Positions 40,515 to 49,750 of a stretch of DNA of 64,000 bases are shown here, piece after piece. A model generated the notes under the pieces. It ran no database searches, was not told the origin of the DNA, and saw only the letters and a list, made by a program, of their open reading frames with translations. The stretch's first letter is position 1; each line of letters begins with the position of its first letter. The stretch is taken from the NCBI GenBank assembly GCA_934454405.1, contig CAKSFN010000004.1, positions 1 through 64,000 of the forward strand, given 5' to 3'. Source of the stretch: an uncultured Eubacteriales bacterium. GTDB lineage: Bacteria; Bacillota; Clostridia; Oscillospirales; UBA644. The translations under genes and the position numbers were made by a program.

Positions 40515-42934
40515 TATTTTACAGGTTTGATATGCCAGATGTTCTCGGCGTATTCGCGAATGCTTCTGTCTGCGGAGAAATATCCCGCGTTCGCGATGTT
40601 CATCAGTGATTTTTTCAGCCATGCGTCTCGGTCGGAATAATCAGCGATCATTCGGTCGAACGTGTTTTTATAAGACTCGTAATCCGCAAGGCACATATAC
40701 GGGTCTGCAACGCCGTTGGTAGAAGTCAAATAGGTTGCTATATTTGCGAAATTTCTGCCGTTGAAACCGTCGCTTATGCGGTCTATCGTTGCGCGAAGAC
40801 GCGGACTCGCCATATAGTATTTTGCCGAAACGTATCCGCTGCGCCAAAGGTCCTCGACCTCTTTTGCGTTAAGTCCGAAAATATAGATATTATCGTCGCC
40901 GACCGCCGCTTTCATCTCAACGTTTGCGCCGTCAAGCGTTCCGAGGGTCAACGCGCCGTTTATCATAAATTTCATACAGCCCGTGCCGCTTGCCTCTTTG
41001 CCGGCAAGAGAGATCTGTTCGCTGATGTCCGACGCGGGCATAAGGATTTCGGCGGTGCTTACATTGTAATCCTCAACATATACGACCTTGACAAACTTGC
41101 GAAGAACATCGTGGCGGTCAATGTCCTTGCCGAGATTCCATATAAGGCTGATTATGTCCTTTGCCATATAGTAACTCGGTGCGGCTTTTCCGCCGAAAAC
41201 GAATGTCATCGGCTCATAGCTGCCGTTCGGGTTATCTCTGATTTCGATGCACCTGTTGATTATTTTCAACGCGTTCAGAAGTTGACGCTTATATTCGTGC
41301 ATACGCTTTACCTGAACGTCGAAAATCGAGTTCGGGTCAATTTTTTCTCCCGTTTTTTCAAAGATATGATTGGCAAAACTTATTTTGTTTTCTTTCTTTA
41401 TCTGTTCAAGTCTTGCAAGAACGGATTTATCATCTCTGAAAGCCTCGAATTTTTTAAGGGTTTCGGGCTGTTTTCTGTATTGCGTTCCTATCGTTTCGTC
41501 AAGAAGCGCCGTCAGCCCGGAATTTGAATAGCAGAGCCAGCGCCTGTGCGCGATACCGTTCGTTACATTCGTAAACTTCTCCGGCATCGCTTTGTAATAA
41601 TCGTGGAAAACAGTCTCCTTAAGAATCTCCGAATGGAGCTTGGAAACGCCGTTGACCGTGTGAGATCCGACAACGCTCAGATTAGCCATTCTCACCTGTC
41701 CGTTCGCAATAACGGACATACGGGAAATCCTGTCCCAATCGCCTGGATAAAGATTCCACATATCCGCGCAGAAACGACGGTTTATCTCTTCGATTATCAT
41801 ATAAAGACGCGGAAGACGAAGTTTGAAGATGTTTTCATTCCAAGTTTCAAGTGCTTCGGGCATAACCGTATGGTTGGTGTATGAAACGGTCTGCTGCACG
41901 ATATTCCACGCATCCTCCCACGAATACGAATAAATATCCATAAATATACGCATAAGTTCGGGAATGCAGACCGCAGGGTGCGTGTCGTTGATATGAATAG
42001 CGACTTTTTCGCCGAAATTGCGAAGAGTTCCGTACATGGCAAGATGATCGGAGATTATGCTTTGAAGGGATGCCGAAACGAAGAAATACTGTTGGCTCAG
42101 GCGAAGCATTTTGCCCTCGGGCGTCGCGTCGGCGGGGTAAAGAACTTTTGAAATAACTTCGGCGTTGTTATTCTCCTCCATCGCCTTGATGTACTCGCCC
42201 TGTGAGAACAGTTTCATATTGAAATTGCTGACGTTTTCGGCGCGCCAAAGGCGAAGCGTGCTTACGGCGGCGCAATCCGCGCCCGAAATCATCATATCGT
42301 AAGGAACTGCCTGAATCTCCTCATATCCCTCGTTTATTATCTCGCATCTGCCGTTGTCCCACTTTTCGGAAACGGTGCCGCCGAAACGTATGCTCATCGT
42401 TTTATCCGTTCTCGGAACGAGCCACGCACCGCCGTCGTCCATCCAGACGTCGGGCAGTTCAACCTGCGAACCGTCAACGATACGCTGTTTGAAAAGGCCG
42501 TACTCATAGCATATCGAAAAGCCCATCGCGGGATAATCCTGCGTTGTCAGCGCGTCCATAAAGCACGCTGCAAGTCTGCCGAGACCGCCGTTGCCGAGAC
42601 CCGGGTCGGGTTCGCGTTCATAGAGTTTTTCGATGTCAAACCCGAGGTCGGAAAGCACCGAAGCATACTCCTCCGCAAGTCCGAGATTGCGCAGGTTGTT
42701 TTTCAGAGACCTCCCCACGAGAAATTCCATACAAAGGTAATAAACTCTTTTCGGCTGATTCTTTTTGATAAGCTTTTTGTATTCGGCTTTCTTGTTTGTC
42801 AGAATATCTCTGACGGTAAGAATGACCGAATTATAAATCTGTTTTTCGGTTGCCTCCGTCAACGCGCAGCCGAAATATCTCGAAACCTTGCTTTCGAGCG
42901 CTTTTCTGATTTCCTCTTTTACTTTTTTCTCCAT
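40514..42934 (-). CDS. glgP: Glycogen/alpha-glucan phosphorylase
   Basis: This 806-residue GT35 enzyme releases glucose-1-phosphate from glycogen using pyridoxal phosphate. It has EPDPGLGNGGLGRLAACFMDAL near the start, the HINDTHPA segment, and the PLP-lysine region EASGTGCMKFMINGALTLGTLDGANVE. The position before MKF is usually Asn and is Cys here. Length is normal. It sits after glgA and immediately before the amylase, completing breakdown functions in the same operon as synthesis. Confidence 0.97.
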   Translation of the reverse strand: MEKKVKEEIRKALESKVSRYFGCALTEATEKQIYNSVILTVRDILTNKKAEYKKLIKKNQPKRVYYLCMEFLVGRSLKNNLRNLGLAEEYASVLSDLGFDIEKLYEREPDPGLGNGGLGRLAACFMDALTTQDYPAMGFSICYEYGLFKQRIVDGSQVELPDVWMDDGGAWLVPRTDKTMSIRFGGTVSEKWDNGRCEIINEGYEEIQAVPYDMMISGADCAAVSTLRLWRAENVSNFNMKLFSQGEYIKAMEENNNAEVISKVLYPADATPEGKMLRLSQQYFFVSASLQSIISDHLAMYGTLRNFGEKVAIHINDTHPAVCIPELMRIFMDIYSYSWEDAWNIVQQTVSYTNHTVMPEALETWNENIFKLRLPRLYMIIEEINRRFCADMWNLYPGDWDRISRMSVIANGQVRMANLSVVGSHTVNGVSKLHSEILKETVFHDYYKAMPEKFTNVTNGIAHRRWLCYSNSGLTALLDETIGTQYRKQPETLKKFEAFRDDKSVLARLEQIKKENKISFANHIFEKTGEKIDPNSIFDVQVKRMHEYKRQLLNALKIINRCIEIRDNPNGSYEPMTFVFGGKAAPSYYMAKDIISLIWNLGKDIDRHDVLRKFVKVVYVEDYNVSTAEILMPASDISEQISLAGKEASGTGCMKFMINGALTLGTLDGANVEMKAAVGDDNIYIFGLNAKEVEDLWRSGYVSAKYYMASPRLRATIDRISDGFNGRNFANIATYLTSTNGVADPYMCLADYESYKNTFDRMIADYSDRDAWLKKSLMNIANAGYFSADRSIREYAENIWHIKPVK

Positions 42935-42998
42935 TGGTTTTGCAGGTGTCCTTTCAGTTTTTCCCGTTCCCGAGCCTATTCGGAAAAAGAACGGTTTT

Positions 42999-44432
42999 TT
43001 ATGTCATATCGTCATAAAGACGAAGATATTTTTCCGCAGAGGCGTTCCATGAGAAATCCATCTCCATCGCGCGCTTTGCAAACGCCTTCCACGCTTTTTC
43101 ATCATGATAAAGTTCAACCGCACGCATAACGGCGTCTTTCATCTCATGCGCGTTATAATTTGCAAAAGTGAAGCCGTTGCCGCTGCCGTCGAATTTGTTA
43201 TAGGGCTTTATCGTATCAAACAGACCGCCCGTTTCGCGAACGACGGGCACGGTTCCGTAGCGTGACGCTATCATCTGCGAAAGACCGCACGGCTCCGAAA
43301 GCGACGGCATAAGGAAGATGTCCGAGCCGGCATAGATAAGCTTTGAAAACGCTTTGTCGTAGGCAAGATTTATGCTGACTTTTCCGGGATATTTGTTCGC
43401 GATATAGCGGAAGAAGTTTTCAAGTTCGTGTTCACCCGTTCCGAGCAGAACAAACTGAACGTCATTCGTAAGTATTTCTTCCAATACGTATCTGACAAGG
43501 TCAAACCCCTTGTGCGAAGCAAGACGGGAAACCATCGCAATAATCGGAATATCTTTTCTGACTTCAAGTCCGCAGCGCTCCTGCAGCGCTTTTTTATCCG
43601 CGGCTTTGCCCGAAAGACTTTTTGCCGAATAATTTGCGGGAATTTCCGTATCGGTCTGCGGATTATAATAATCGATGTCTATACCGTTTATTATGCCGCA
43701 GGTCTTGAACCTGTACATATTCAGAACGGGGGACAGCCCCTCCGAATAATAATCGGTCATTATCTCTTCGGCATACCGCGGGCTGACAGTCGTCACTTTG
43801 TCCGCGCACACGATGGCGCCTTTTGTCAGGTTTATATCGCCGCCGAATTCAAGTATATCCCTGTCGGAGTCCGAAAGCTCAAAAACATCGCCGAGGATGT
43901 CGAAGCCGTATCTGCCCTGATAGCCGATATTGTGAATGGTATAAACGGCGCGCGTTTTCGCAAACGCTCCGTTATTATTATATTTCCGTTTCAGGTAGAT
44001 GACAGTCAGCGCGCTTTGCCAGTCGTTTGCATGAAGAATGTCGGGGTGGAAATCCACAATATTCATCATTTCCATAACGGCTTTGCAGAAAAAGGCGAAC
44101 CTTTCGGCATCGTCGTACTCGCCGTAAAGCGGTCCTCTGCAAAAATAGTATTCGTTATCTATGAAATAATATTTAACGCCCTTGCCGCAAAGGCTCCATA
44201 TTCCGCAGTACTGCCATCTCCACGACAGACTGATGTAGGTTTCGTATTCGCGCGTCATCTTTGACAGAAATTTTTCTTTGACAGATTTATACATCGGCAT
44301 AACAACGCGGACATCTCCGCCGTCGCCGAGTTTTTTCGCGACCGCCGCGGGCAGCGAACCGAGAACGTCCGCAAGACCGCCCGTTGAAGCGAACGGCAGA
44401 ACCTCCGAGCCGACGTAAAGTATTTTTTTCAT
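42999..44432 (-). CDS. glgA: Glycogen synthase GlgA
   Basis: This 477-residue GT5 enzyme extends glycogen from ADP-glucose. It has the N-terminal nucleotide loop (residues about 15-21), HANDWQSALT, TIHNIGYQG, and the C-terminal retaining-GT motif MPSLSEPCGLSQMIASRYGTVPVVRETGGL. The usual KTGGLADV reads STGGLADV, so the Lys known in the E. coli enzyme to contact the sugar nucleotide is replaced by Ser. It is otherwise complete. It lies between glgD and glgP, with about 40 and 64 bases on either side. Confidence 0.96.
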   Translation of the reverse strand: MKKILYVGSEVLPFASTGGLADVLGSLPAAVAKKLGDGGDVRVVMPMYKSVKEKFLSKMTREYETYISLSWRWQYCGIWSLCGKGVKYYFIDNEYYFCRGPLYGEYDDAERFAFFCKAVMEMMNIVDFHPDILHANDWQSALTVIYLKRKYNNNGAFAKTRAVYTIHNIGYQGRYGFDILGDVFELSDSDRDILEFGGDINLTKGAIVCADKVTTVSPRYAEEIMTDYYSEGLSPVLNMYRFKTCGIINGIDIDYYNPQTDTEIPANYSAKSLSGKAADKKALQERCGLEVRKDIPIIAMVSRLASHKGFDLVRYVLEEILTNDVQFVLLGTGEHELENFFRYIANKYPGKVSINLAYDKAFSKLIYAGSDIFLMPSLSEPCGLSQMIASRYGTVPVVRETGGLFDTIKPYNKFDGSGNGFTFANYNAHEMKDAVMRAVELYHDEKAWKAFAKRAMEMDFSWNASAEKYLRLYDDMT

Positions 44433-44471
44433 ATCAGCACCTCTTTTCGACGATTTTCATTTTCGGAAAAA

Positions 44472-45605
44472 TCAGCCTATGGATTTTCCTTTTTCGATGT
44501 AACTCGGAAGCTGCGCGTGACCGCTCAAAGTCACTCCGTCGCATATAACCGCGTTTTTATCGGCAAGCACATAGTTTAAGTGAACATCCGAGCCCGTAAA
44601 CACGTCCTGGAACAGAATGGAATTTCTCACCACGGTTCCCTTGCCTACCTTAACGCCGCGGAACAGTATGGAGTTATCCACTTCTCCGAGGATCATGCAG
44701 TCGTCCGCGATAAGGCTGTTGCTGACCTTCGCGTCGGGGCTGATATATGTCGGCGCGGAATTTTTGACTTTGGTATAAACTGGTCTGTTCCTGACGTTGA
44801 ACAACGCGTTTCTGGAAGCCTTGTTGGAAATAAGGTCAAGGCTGCAACCGAAATAATCGTTCAGCGACGACAGACACGCATAATAGCCGGAAAACTCGTA
44901 GACGGAATACTTTCTGTCAACGGTATGATTGGTCATTATATCCCGTGTAAGACTTCTGTAACCGTGCGAAATCGCGTCTGCGACAAGCTCGAAAAGATAA
45001 TCTCTGTTGATGACGAGGATATTCAGATTGACGTGCGCCTTGCCGCAGAATATCGGGCTGTAAGAAATAACATCGGTGATTCTGCCGTTTTCGTCCGTCC
45101 GGAAAAGAACGTTCTTTTCAGCGGTCTCGCTGTCAACCTCGACAAGTCTTGTTGCAACGGTTATGTCCGCGCCCTGCTTGATATGATACTCAACCATATC
45201 CGTCAGGTCAATATTGCAGATAACGTCGCAATCCGAAAGCACGACGTAGTCGGCGGTTATGTGAGTTATGGAATAATTGACGTTTTTCAGCGCTTCAAGG
45301 CGTGTGGGATAGACCGAAGATGTCGGAGAACCCGCAGAAATGTACGGAGGAACTATCTTGACGCCGCCCGAGCGACGAGCAAGATCCCAATCCTTGCCCG
45401 AGCCGATATGATCCATAAGCGATTGATAATTATACTGCGTAACTATTCGGATATCCGTTATATTGGAGTTCACCATATTGGAAAGGGTAAAATCTATAAG
45501 TCTGTATTTGCAGGCGAACGGAACGGACGCCATAGTCCTTTTGCTTGTAAGCTCGGGGATGTTGCTGTCGTGGATGTTGGAAAAAATAATACCCGCAGTT
45601 GTCAT
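44472..45605 (-). CDS. glgD: GlgD, glucose-1-phosphate adenylyltransferase accessory subunit
   Basis: The 377-residue protein is a paralogue of GlgC with the nucleotidyltransferase fold and a left-handed beta-helix tail (SNSLIADDCMILGEVDNSILFRG). It lacks the GGxGxRLxPLT catalytic loop (here SNIHDSNIPELTSKR), as GlgD always does. GlgC/GlgD heteromers occur in Bacilli and Clostridia, where GlgD modulates activity. It follows glgC by 16 bases. Confidence 0.95.
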   Translation of the reverse strand: MTTAGIIFSNIHDSNIPELTSKRTMASVPFACKYRLIDFTLSNMVNSNITDIRIVTQYNYQSLMDHIGSGKDWDLARRSGGVKIVPPYISAGSPTSSVYPTRLEALKNVNYSITHITADYVVLSDCDVICNIDLTDMVEYHIKQGADITVATRLVEVDSETAEKNVLFRTDENGRITDVISYSPIFCGKAHVNLNILVINRDYLFELVADAISHGYRSLTRDIMTNHTVDRKYSVYEFSGYYACLSSLNDYFGCSLDLISNKASRNALFNVRNRPVYTKVKNSAPTYISPDAKVSNSLIADDCMILGEVDNSILFRGVKVGKGTVVRNSILFQDVFTGSDVHLNYVLADKNAVICDGVTLSGHAQLPSYIEKGKSIG

Positions 45606-45621
45606 AATACTCTCCCTTTCA

Positions 45622-46818
45622 TCAGTTGTTTTTTGAAACGGAACCTATCATTTCGCCGTCGGCGACGACTCTGCCCGCCTCAACCGTAATATCCTCGCCG
45701 ATAACGGCAAGCCCTTTCGCCGTCGAACGTTCTTTGCCGACAACGGCATCTTCGCTGATTACGGAGCCGCTGTCAACGATAGAATACTCGACAACGGCGC
45801 CGCTCTTAACCGTTACGTTGTTCATCAACACGGAATCACGCACAAATGCGCCCGCTTCTATTACAACGCCGTTTGAAAGCACGCTGTTTATAACCGAGCC
45901 GTGAATGTCGCAGCCCTCCGTTATGAGTGAGTTCTGAACAGTCGCCGTATCCGCGATGAAGTGCGGCGGCAAATTGTTATTTCTGGAATATATCTTCCAA
46001 TCTTTTGTATGCAGGTCAAACTCGGGCTTTGTGCCGAGCAGATCCATATTCGCCTCCCAAAGGCTCGTCAGAGTGCCGACGTCCTTCCAATATCCCTCGA
46101 ACGGATACGCGAAAAGCTTTTTTCCGTCGTTGAGCATCGAAGGAATGACATTTTTGCCGAAATCCTTCGATGAGGACGGATCGGCTTCGTCTTTTATCAG
46201 ATATTCTTCAAGCAGTTTTTTGTTGAATATATAGATACCCATTGACGCTTTTGTGCTTTTCGGGTGTGCGGGTTTTTCTTCAAACTCGATTATTCTGCCC
46301 GTATCGTCCGTGTTCATTATGCCGAAACGGCTCGCCTGATCAAGAGGCACGTTCAAAACGGCTATTGTGCAGTCCGCGCCTGCTTTTTTATGCGCGTCCA
46401 GCATTTTGGCATAATCCATTTTGTAAATATGGTCGCCGGAAAGAATAAGAACATAATCGGGATCGTAGCGGTTGATAAACTGCAGGTTCTGATATATGGC
46501 GTTTGCCGTGCCCTTATACCAATCCGCGCCCTGTTTTCCCTGATAAGGAGGAAGAACCATAACGCCGCCGTAAAGTCTGTCCAGATCCCACGGCTGTCCG
46601 TTGCCGATGTATTCGTTCAGAACCAACGGCTGATACTGCGTCAGAACGCCGACGGTGTCTATACCCGAATTGACGCAGTTCGACATCGGAAAATCAATTA
46701 TCCTGTACTTTCCGCCGAAAAGCACCGCAGGCTTTGCGGTCTTCTCTGTCAGCGTGTAAAGACGGCTTCCCTGCCCGCCCGCAAGAAGCATCGCAACACA
46801 TTCTTTTTTGGTGTTCAT
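45622..46818 (-). CDS. glgC: Glucose-1-phosphate adenylyltransferase GlgC
   Basis: GlgC (398 residues) makes ADP-glucose, the committed step of glycogen synthesis. The catalytic loop MLLAGGQGSRLYTLTEKTAKPA, DFPMSNCVNSGI, the ADP-glucose region GTANAIYQN, ILSGDHIYKMDY and FEEKP are all present, plus a beta-helix tail. It partners with GlgD, encoded next. GGAGG precedes the ATG. Confidence 0.97.
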   Translation of the reverse strand: MNTKKECVAMLLAGGQGSRLYTLTEKTAKPAVLFGGKYRIIDFPMSNCVNSGIDTVGVLTQYQPLVLNEYIGNGQPWDLDRLYGGVMVLPPYQGKQGADWYKGTANAIYQNLQFINRYDPDYVLILSGDHIYKMDYAKMLDAHKKAGADCTIAVLNVPLDQASRFGIMNTDDTGRIIEFEEKPAHPKSTKASMGIYIFNKKLLEEYLIKDEADPSSSKDFGKNVIPSMLNDGKKLFAYPFEGYWKDVGTLTSLWEANMDLLGTKPEFDLHTKDWKIYSRNNNLPPHFIADTATVQNSLITEGCDIHGSVINSVLSNGVVIEAGAFVRDSVLMNNVTVKSGAVVEYSIVDSGSVISEDAVVGKERSTAKGLAVIGEDITVEAGRVVADGEMIGSVSKNN

Positions 46819-46854
46819 ATCGTACCTCCGTAATTTATTTTATTCTTAATTGTT

Positions 46855-48795
46855 TTATTTGACCTGTTTTTTCTTCGCGTCGGAAAGGATCAAGCCGCCG
46901 TATGCGGGAATGTCTATATCAACATAAAAACCTCCGCTCTCGTTCTTCGACGCTTTGAAAGATTTCTTTTTCATATCTCCTTTACCGCCGAACCGCTCGT
47001 CCTCGGACGAAAAAGCGATGCGATATGTTCCGCTTTCGGGGACTTTCAGCCGAAAATGCCCGTGCGCGACAGGTGAAAAATTGATAATAACGGAAACGGA
47101 AGAGCCGTCAAGAGCCTTTCTTCGGTATGTTATTGTATTCATATCGCGCAGATCCGCATCTATCCACTCAAAGCCGTCCCAGCCGTCGTCGATCTGCCAC
47201 AGCGAGGGGGTTTGCAGATAGAAATTATTCAAAGCCGATGTAAACTCAAACATTTTGGCGTGTGCGGGATAATCGAGCATAAACCATTCGAGCTGATTCT
47301 GATAATCCCACTCGCGGAACGGCGCGAACTCCGTGCCCATAAACGTCATTTTTTTGCCGGGAAGCGTTATCATATAAACAAGGAATGCGCGCATACACGC
47401 AAACTTATCCTCGTATCCGCCGAACATCTTATCAAGAAGCGATTTTTTGCCGTGAACGACTTCGTCGTGCGAAACAGGCAGAATGTAGTTTTCAGAAAAC
47501 GCATACATCAGAGGAAACGTCAGTTTTTCGTGGTCGTAGCGCCTGAAAAGCGGATCGCGGGAAACATAATCAAACATATCGTTTGCCCAGCCCATATTCC
47601 ACTTAAAATTGAAGCCGAGACCGCCCTTGTCCACGGGTCCCGTGACCATAGGCCACGCGGTGGACTCCTCCGCTATCATAAGAACGTCGCCGAATTCACC
47701 GAAAATGGCGGTGTTCAGTTTTCTGAAAAAAGCGATCGCTTCAAGGTTTTTGTTCTCGCCGTAAGAGTTGGGGATCCATTCTCCGGGCTTTCTGTCGTAA
47801 TCGAGATAAAGCATTGACGCAACCGCATCTATGCGAAGTCCGTCAAGATGAAATTCGCGAAGCCAATAAAGCGCGTTGGATACAAGAAAAGACTGAACCT
47901 CGGGACGTCCGACGTCAAAGCAACGCGTGCCCCACCCTTTATGTTCCATACGGTCTTTGCCCGTATATTCGTAAAGAGGGTGACCGTCAAACTCAAAAAG
48001 TCCGTGCTCGTCCTTCGGAAAATGCGCGGGTACCCAATCAAGAATAACGCCTATTCCCGCCGCGTGAAGCGCGTTGACAAAGTATCTGAAATCGTCGGGT
48101 GTTCCGAAACGCGATGTGGGCGCGTAATAGCCGCAGACCTGATAGCCCCAAGAGCCGTCAAACGGATATTCCGCAATGGGCATAAGCTCGACGTGCGTAT
48201 AGCCGAGGTGTTTAACATAAGGGACCAGAAGGTCGGCGATTTCCCGATAATTCAGATAATGCGCTCCGTCCGTGTTCTCCGCGCCGTCGCGCGTGCGCCA
48301 CGAACCGAGATGCATTTCATATATATTCATCGGAGCTGAGTAAAAATGCCTGCCGCCCGCAAAAAGGCTTTTTCTGTGTTTTAGCCAACTTGAATCGTTC
48401 CACGCAAAACCGGACGGTTCGGCGACTATCGACGCGGTTTTTTCAAGCGTCTGCGATTCGAATGCGTATGGGTCGGATTTATAGCGTGCAACACCGCCGC
48501 CCGTCACGCGGAACTTATAGAATTTTCCGACAAGTTCACCGTAAGGAATGTCTACTACAGCGTGCCATATCCCGTTTTCGGAAACCTTTTCGAACGGAAT
48601 GCCCTCGTCCCAGCCCGTGAAGTCGGAAACAAGGTCTATCGAATCAGCCTTCGGAGCCCATGTTCTGAAAACGGTTTTGTTTTTTCCGAGCGGATGACAG
48701 CCCATATATTCATAGGCGCGAAAATTCGTTCCCTGATGAAACAGAAAAATTGCGCCGTCGTTCTCTTTTTCGGTTGCCCTAACTTTTTCGGTCAT
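46855..48795 (-). CDS. glgB: 1,4-alpha-glucan branching enzyme GlgB
   Basis: This 646-residue GH13 branching enzyme introduces alpha-1,6 branches. An N-terminal CBM48-like domain (residues about 25-120, GKNKTVFRTWAPKADSI) precedes the barrel with GYTHVELMPI, LDWVPAHFP, GLRIDAVASMLYLDY (nucleophile), MIAEESTAWP (acid/base) and LPVSHDEVVHG. It is the first glg gene, with GGAGGAAGT before its ATG, 19 bases after the LCP-like gene. No separate promoter is visible in that gap. Confidence 0.97.
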   Translation of the reverse strand: MTEKVRATEKENDGAIFLFHQGTNFRAYEYMGCHPLGKNKTVFRTWAPKADSIDLVSDFTGWDEGIPFEKVSENGIWHAVVDIPYGELVGKFYKFRVTGGGVARYKSDPYAFESQTLEKTASIVAEPSGFAWNDSSWLKHRKSLFAGGRHFYSAPMNIYEMHLGSWRTRDGAENTDGAHYLNYREIADLLVPYVKHLGYTHVELMPIAEYPFDGSWGYQVCGYYAPTSRFGTPDDFRYFVNALHAAGIGVILDWVPAHFPKDEHGLFEFDGHPLYEYTGKDRMEHKGWGTRCFDVGRPEVQSFLVSNALYWLREFHLDGLRIDAVASMLYLDYDRKPGEWIPNSYGENKNLEAIAFFRKLNTAIFGEFGDVLMIAEESTAWPMVTGPVDKGGLGFNFKWNMGWANDMFDYVSRDPLFRRYDHEKLTFPLMYAFSENYILPVSHDEVVHGKKSLLDKMFGGYEDKFACMRAFLVYMITLPGKKMTFMGTEFAPFREWDYQNQLEWFMLDYPAHAKMFEFTSALNNFYLQTPSLWQIDDGWDGFEWIDADLRDMNTITYRRKALDGSSVSVIINFSPVAHGHFRLKVPESGTYRIAFSSEDERFGGKGDMKKKSFKASKNESGGFYVDIDIPAYGGLILSDAKKKQVK

Positions 48796-48814
48796 ACTTC
48801 CTCCGTTACAATCG

Positions 48815-49750
48815 TCAGCCGATAAGGCTTCTTGCGGCGATAAAATCCACGACCAGAGCGGAGTTGCCGTCGTATGCGGTAACCGCGCTTGTTTCTATTG
48901 CCGCGGGCGAGATCAATTGCATTTCGTTTTTAAGAGCCGTTCGCATACCTGCGGCAAAGCGGTAAAGCGAAGATAAGTCCATATCCGTTCGCACGTCACG
49001 CACGAGCAGTCTCAGCATTTTGTCAAGCGCGACGGGCGTGAGTTTTTTGTTTTCATGCTTTATACTTATGCCGGAATTGGAAACGACGATATCATATCCG
49101 AAATCCGTATCTGCAGAGGTTATCAGTTCCGCCGCCGAACCGATATTGAGTTTTCCCGTATCGGTCACGGTCAGACCGAGCATTTTTCCGCAGTCCTCCG
49201 CGACGCCTTTTATACCACGGCGGAAATACACGTTTCCGAGTTTTGTCATTCCGAGCTCATCGTCAAGAACAAGCATGTACGACGGAAGCGAAGTTATAAC
49301 GCAGCCGTTCGTTCTTGAATTCAGGGACACGAGAACGCAAAGAATCATCTCGGTGTCGTTTTTATCGGTGCTGACAAGTAAAAAATTCGACAAATACGCG
49401 GAAGCGCGCGTTGAGTTATATTCCGTTTGACGTTTCAGGCGAGACAAAAGCTCAGGGGCAGTCGCATCGGCGGTGTCGTGAAGCGAAAGAGGCTCGCCGA
49501 GCTTCCTGTATGCTTTTAACGCGTTAGAAATTTCGACGTCGGTCAGACCGAGAGAAGAAATATCCCTTCCCTGTTCAACGGCATCAACAATCTCTGCACT
49601 GCCGATTTTGTCGCGGTACCCGACAATATCGAGAAACGACGCGCCGTAGCCGATGCAGGCACCCGCGAATATGAAGCACAAAACGGGAAGAAGAACAAGC
49701 AAGGCAAGCAGTATTCGCGGAGTGAACCAAAAACTTCCGAGACGTTTCAT
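48815..49750 (-). CDS. Membrane protein, degenerate LCP-like
   Basis: The 311-residue protein has one N-terminal membrane helix (residues about 12-36) and an extracytoplasmic domain. A stretch around residues 130-230 (CVLVSLNSRTNGCVITSLPSYMLVL, followed by GNVYFRRGIKGVAEDCGKMLGL) resembles the LytR-CpsA-Psr fold in order. The Arg/Asp-rich motif needed for phosphotransfer (normally PRD) reads PSY, so it is probably not an active LCP enzyme. The start at 49750 overlaps the upstream gene (ATGA) behind GGAGGACG. It directly precedes glgB. The assignment is tentative. Confidence 0.6.
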   Translation of the reverse strand: MKRLGSFWFTPRILLALLVLLPVLCFIFAGACIGYGASFLDIVGYRDKIGSAEIVDAVEQGRDISSLGLTDVEISNALKAYRKLGEPLSLHDTADATAPELLSRLKRQTEYNSTRASAYLSNFLLVSTDKNDTEMILCVLVSLNSRTNGCVITSLPSYMLVLDDELGMTKLGNVYFRRGIKGVAEDCGKMLGLTVTDTGKLNIGSAAELITSADTDFGYDIVVSNSGISIKHENKKLTPVALDKMLRLLVRDVRTDMDLSSLYRFAAGMRTALKNEMQLISPAAIETSAVTAYDGNSALVVDFIAARSLIG

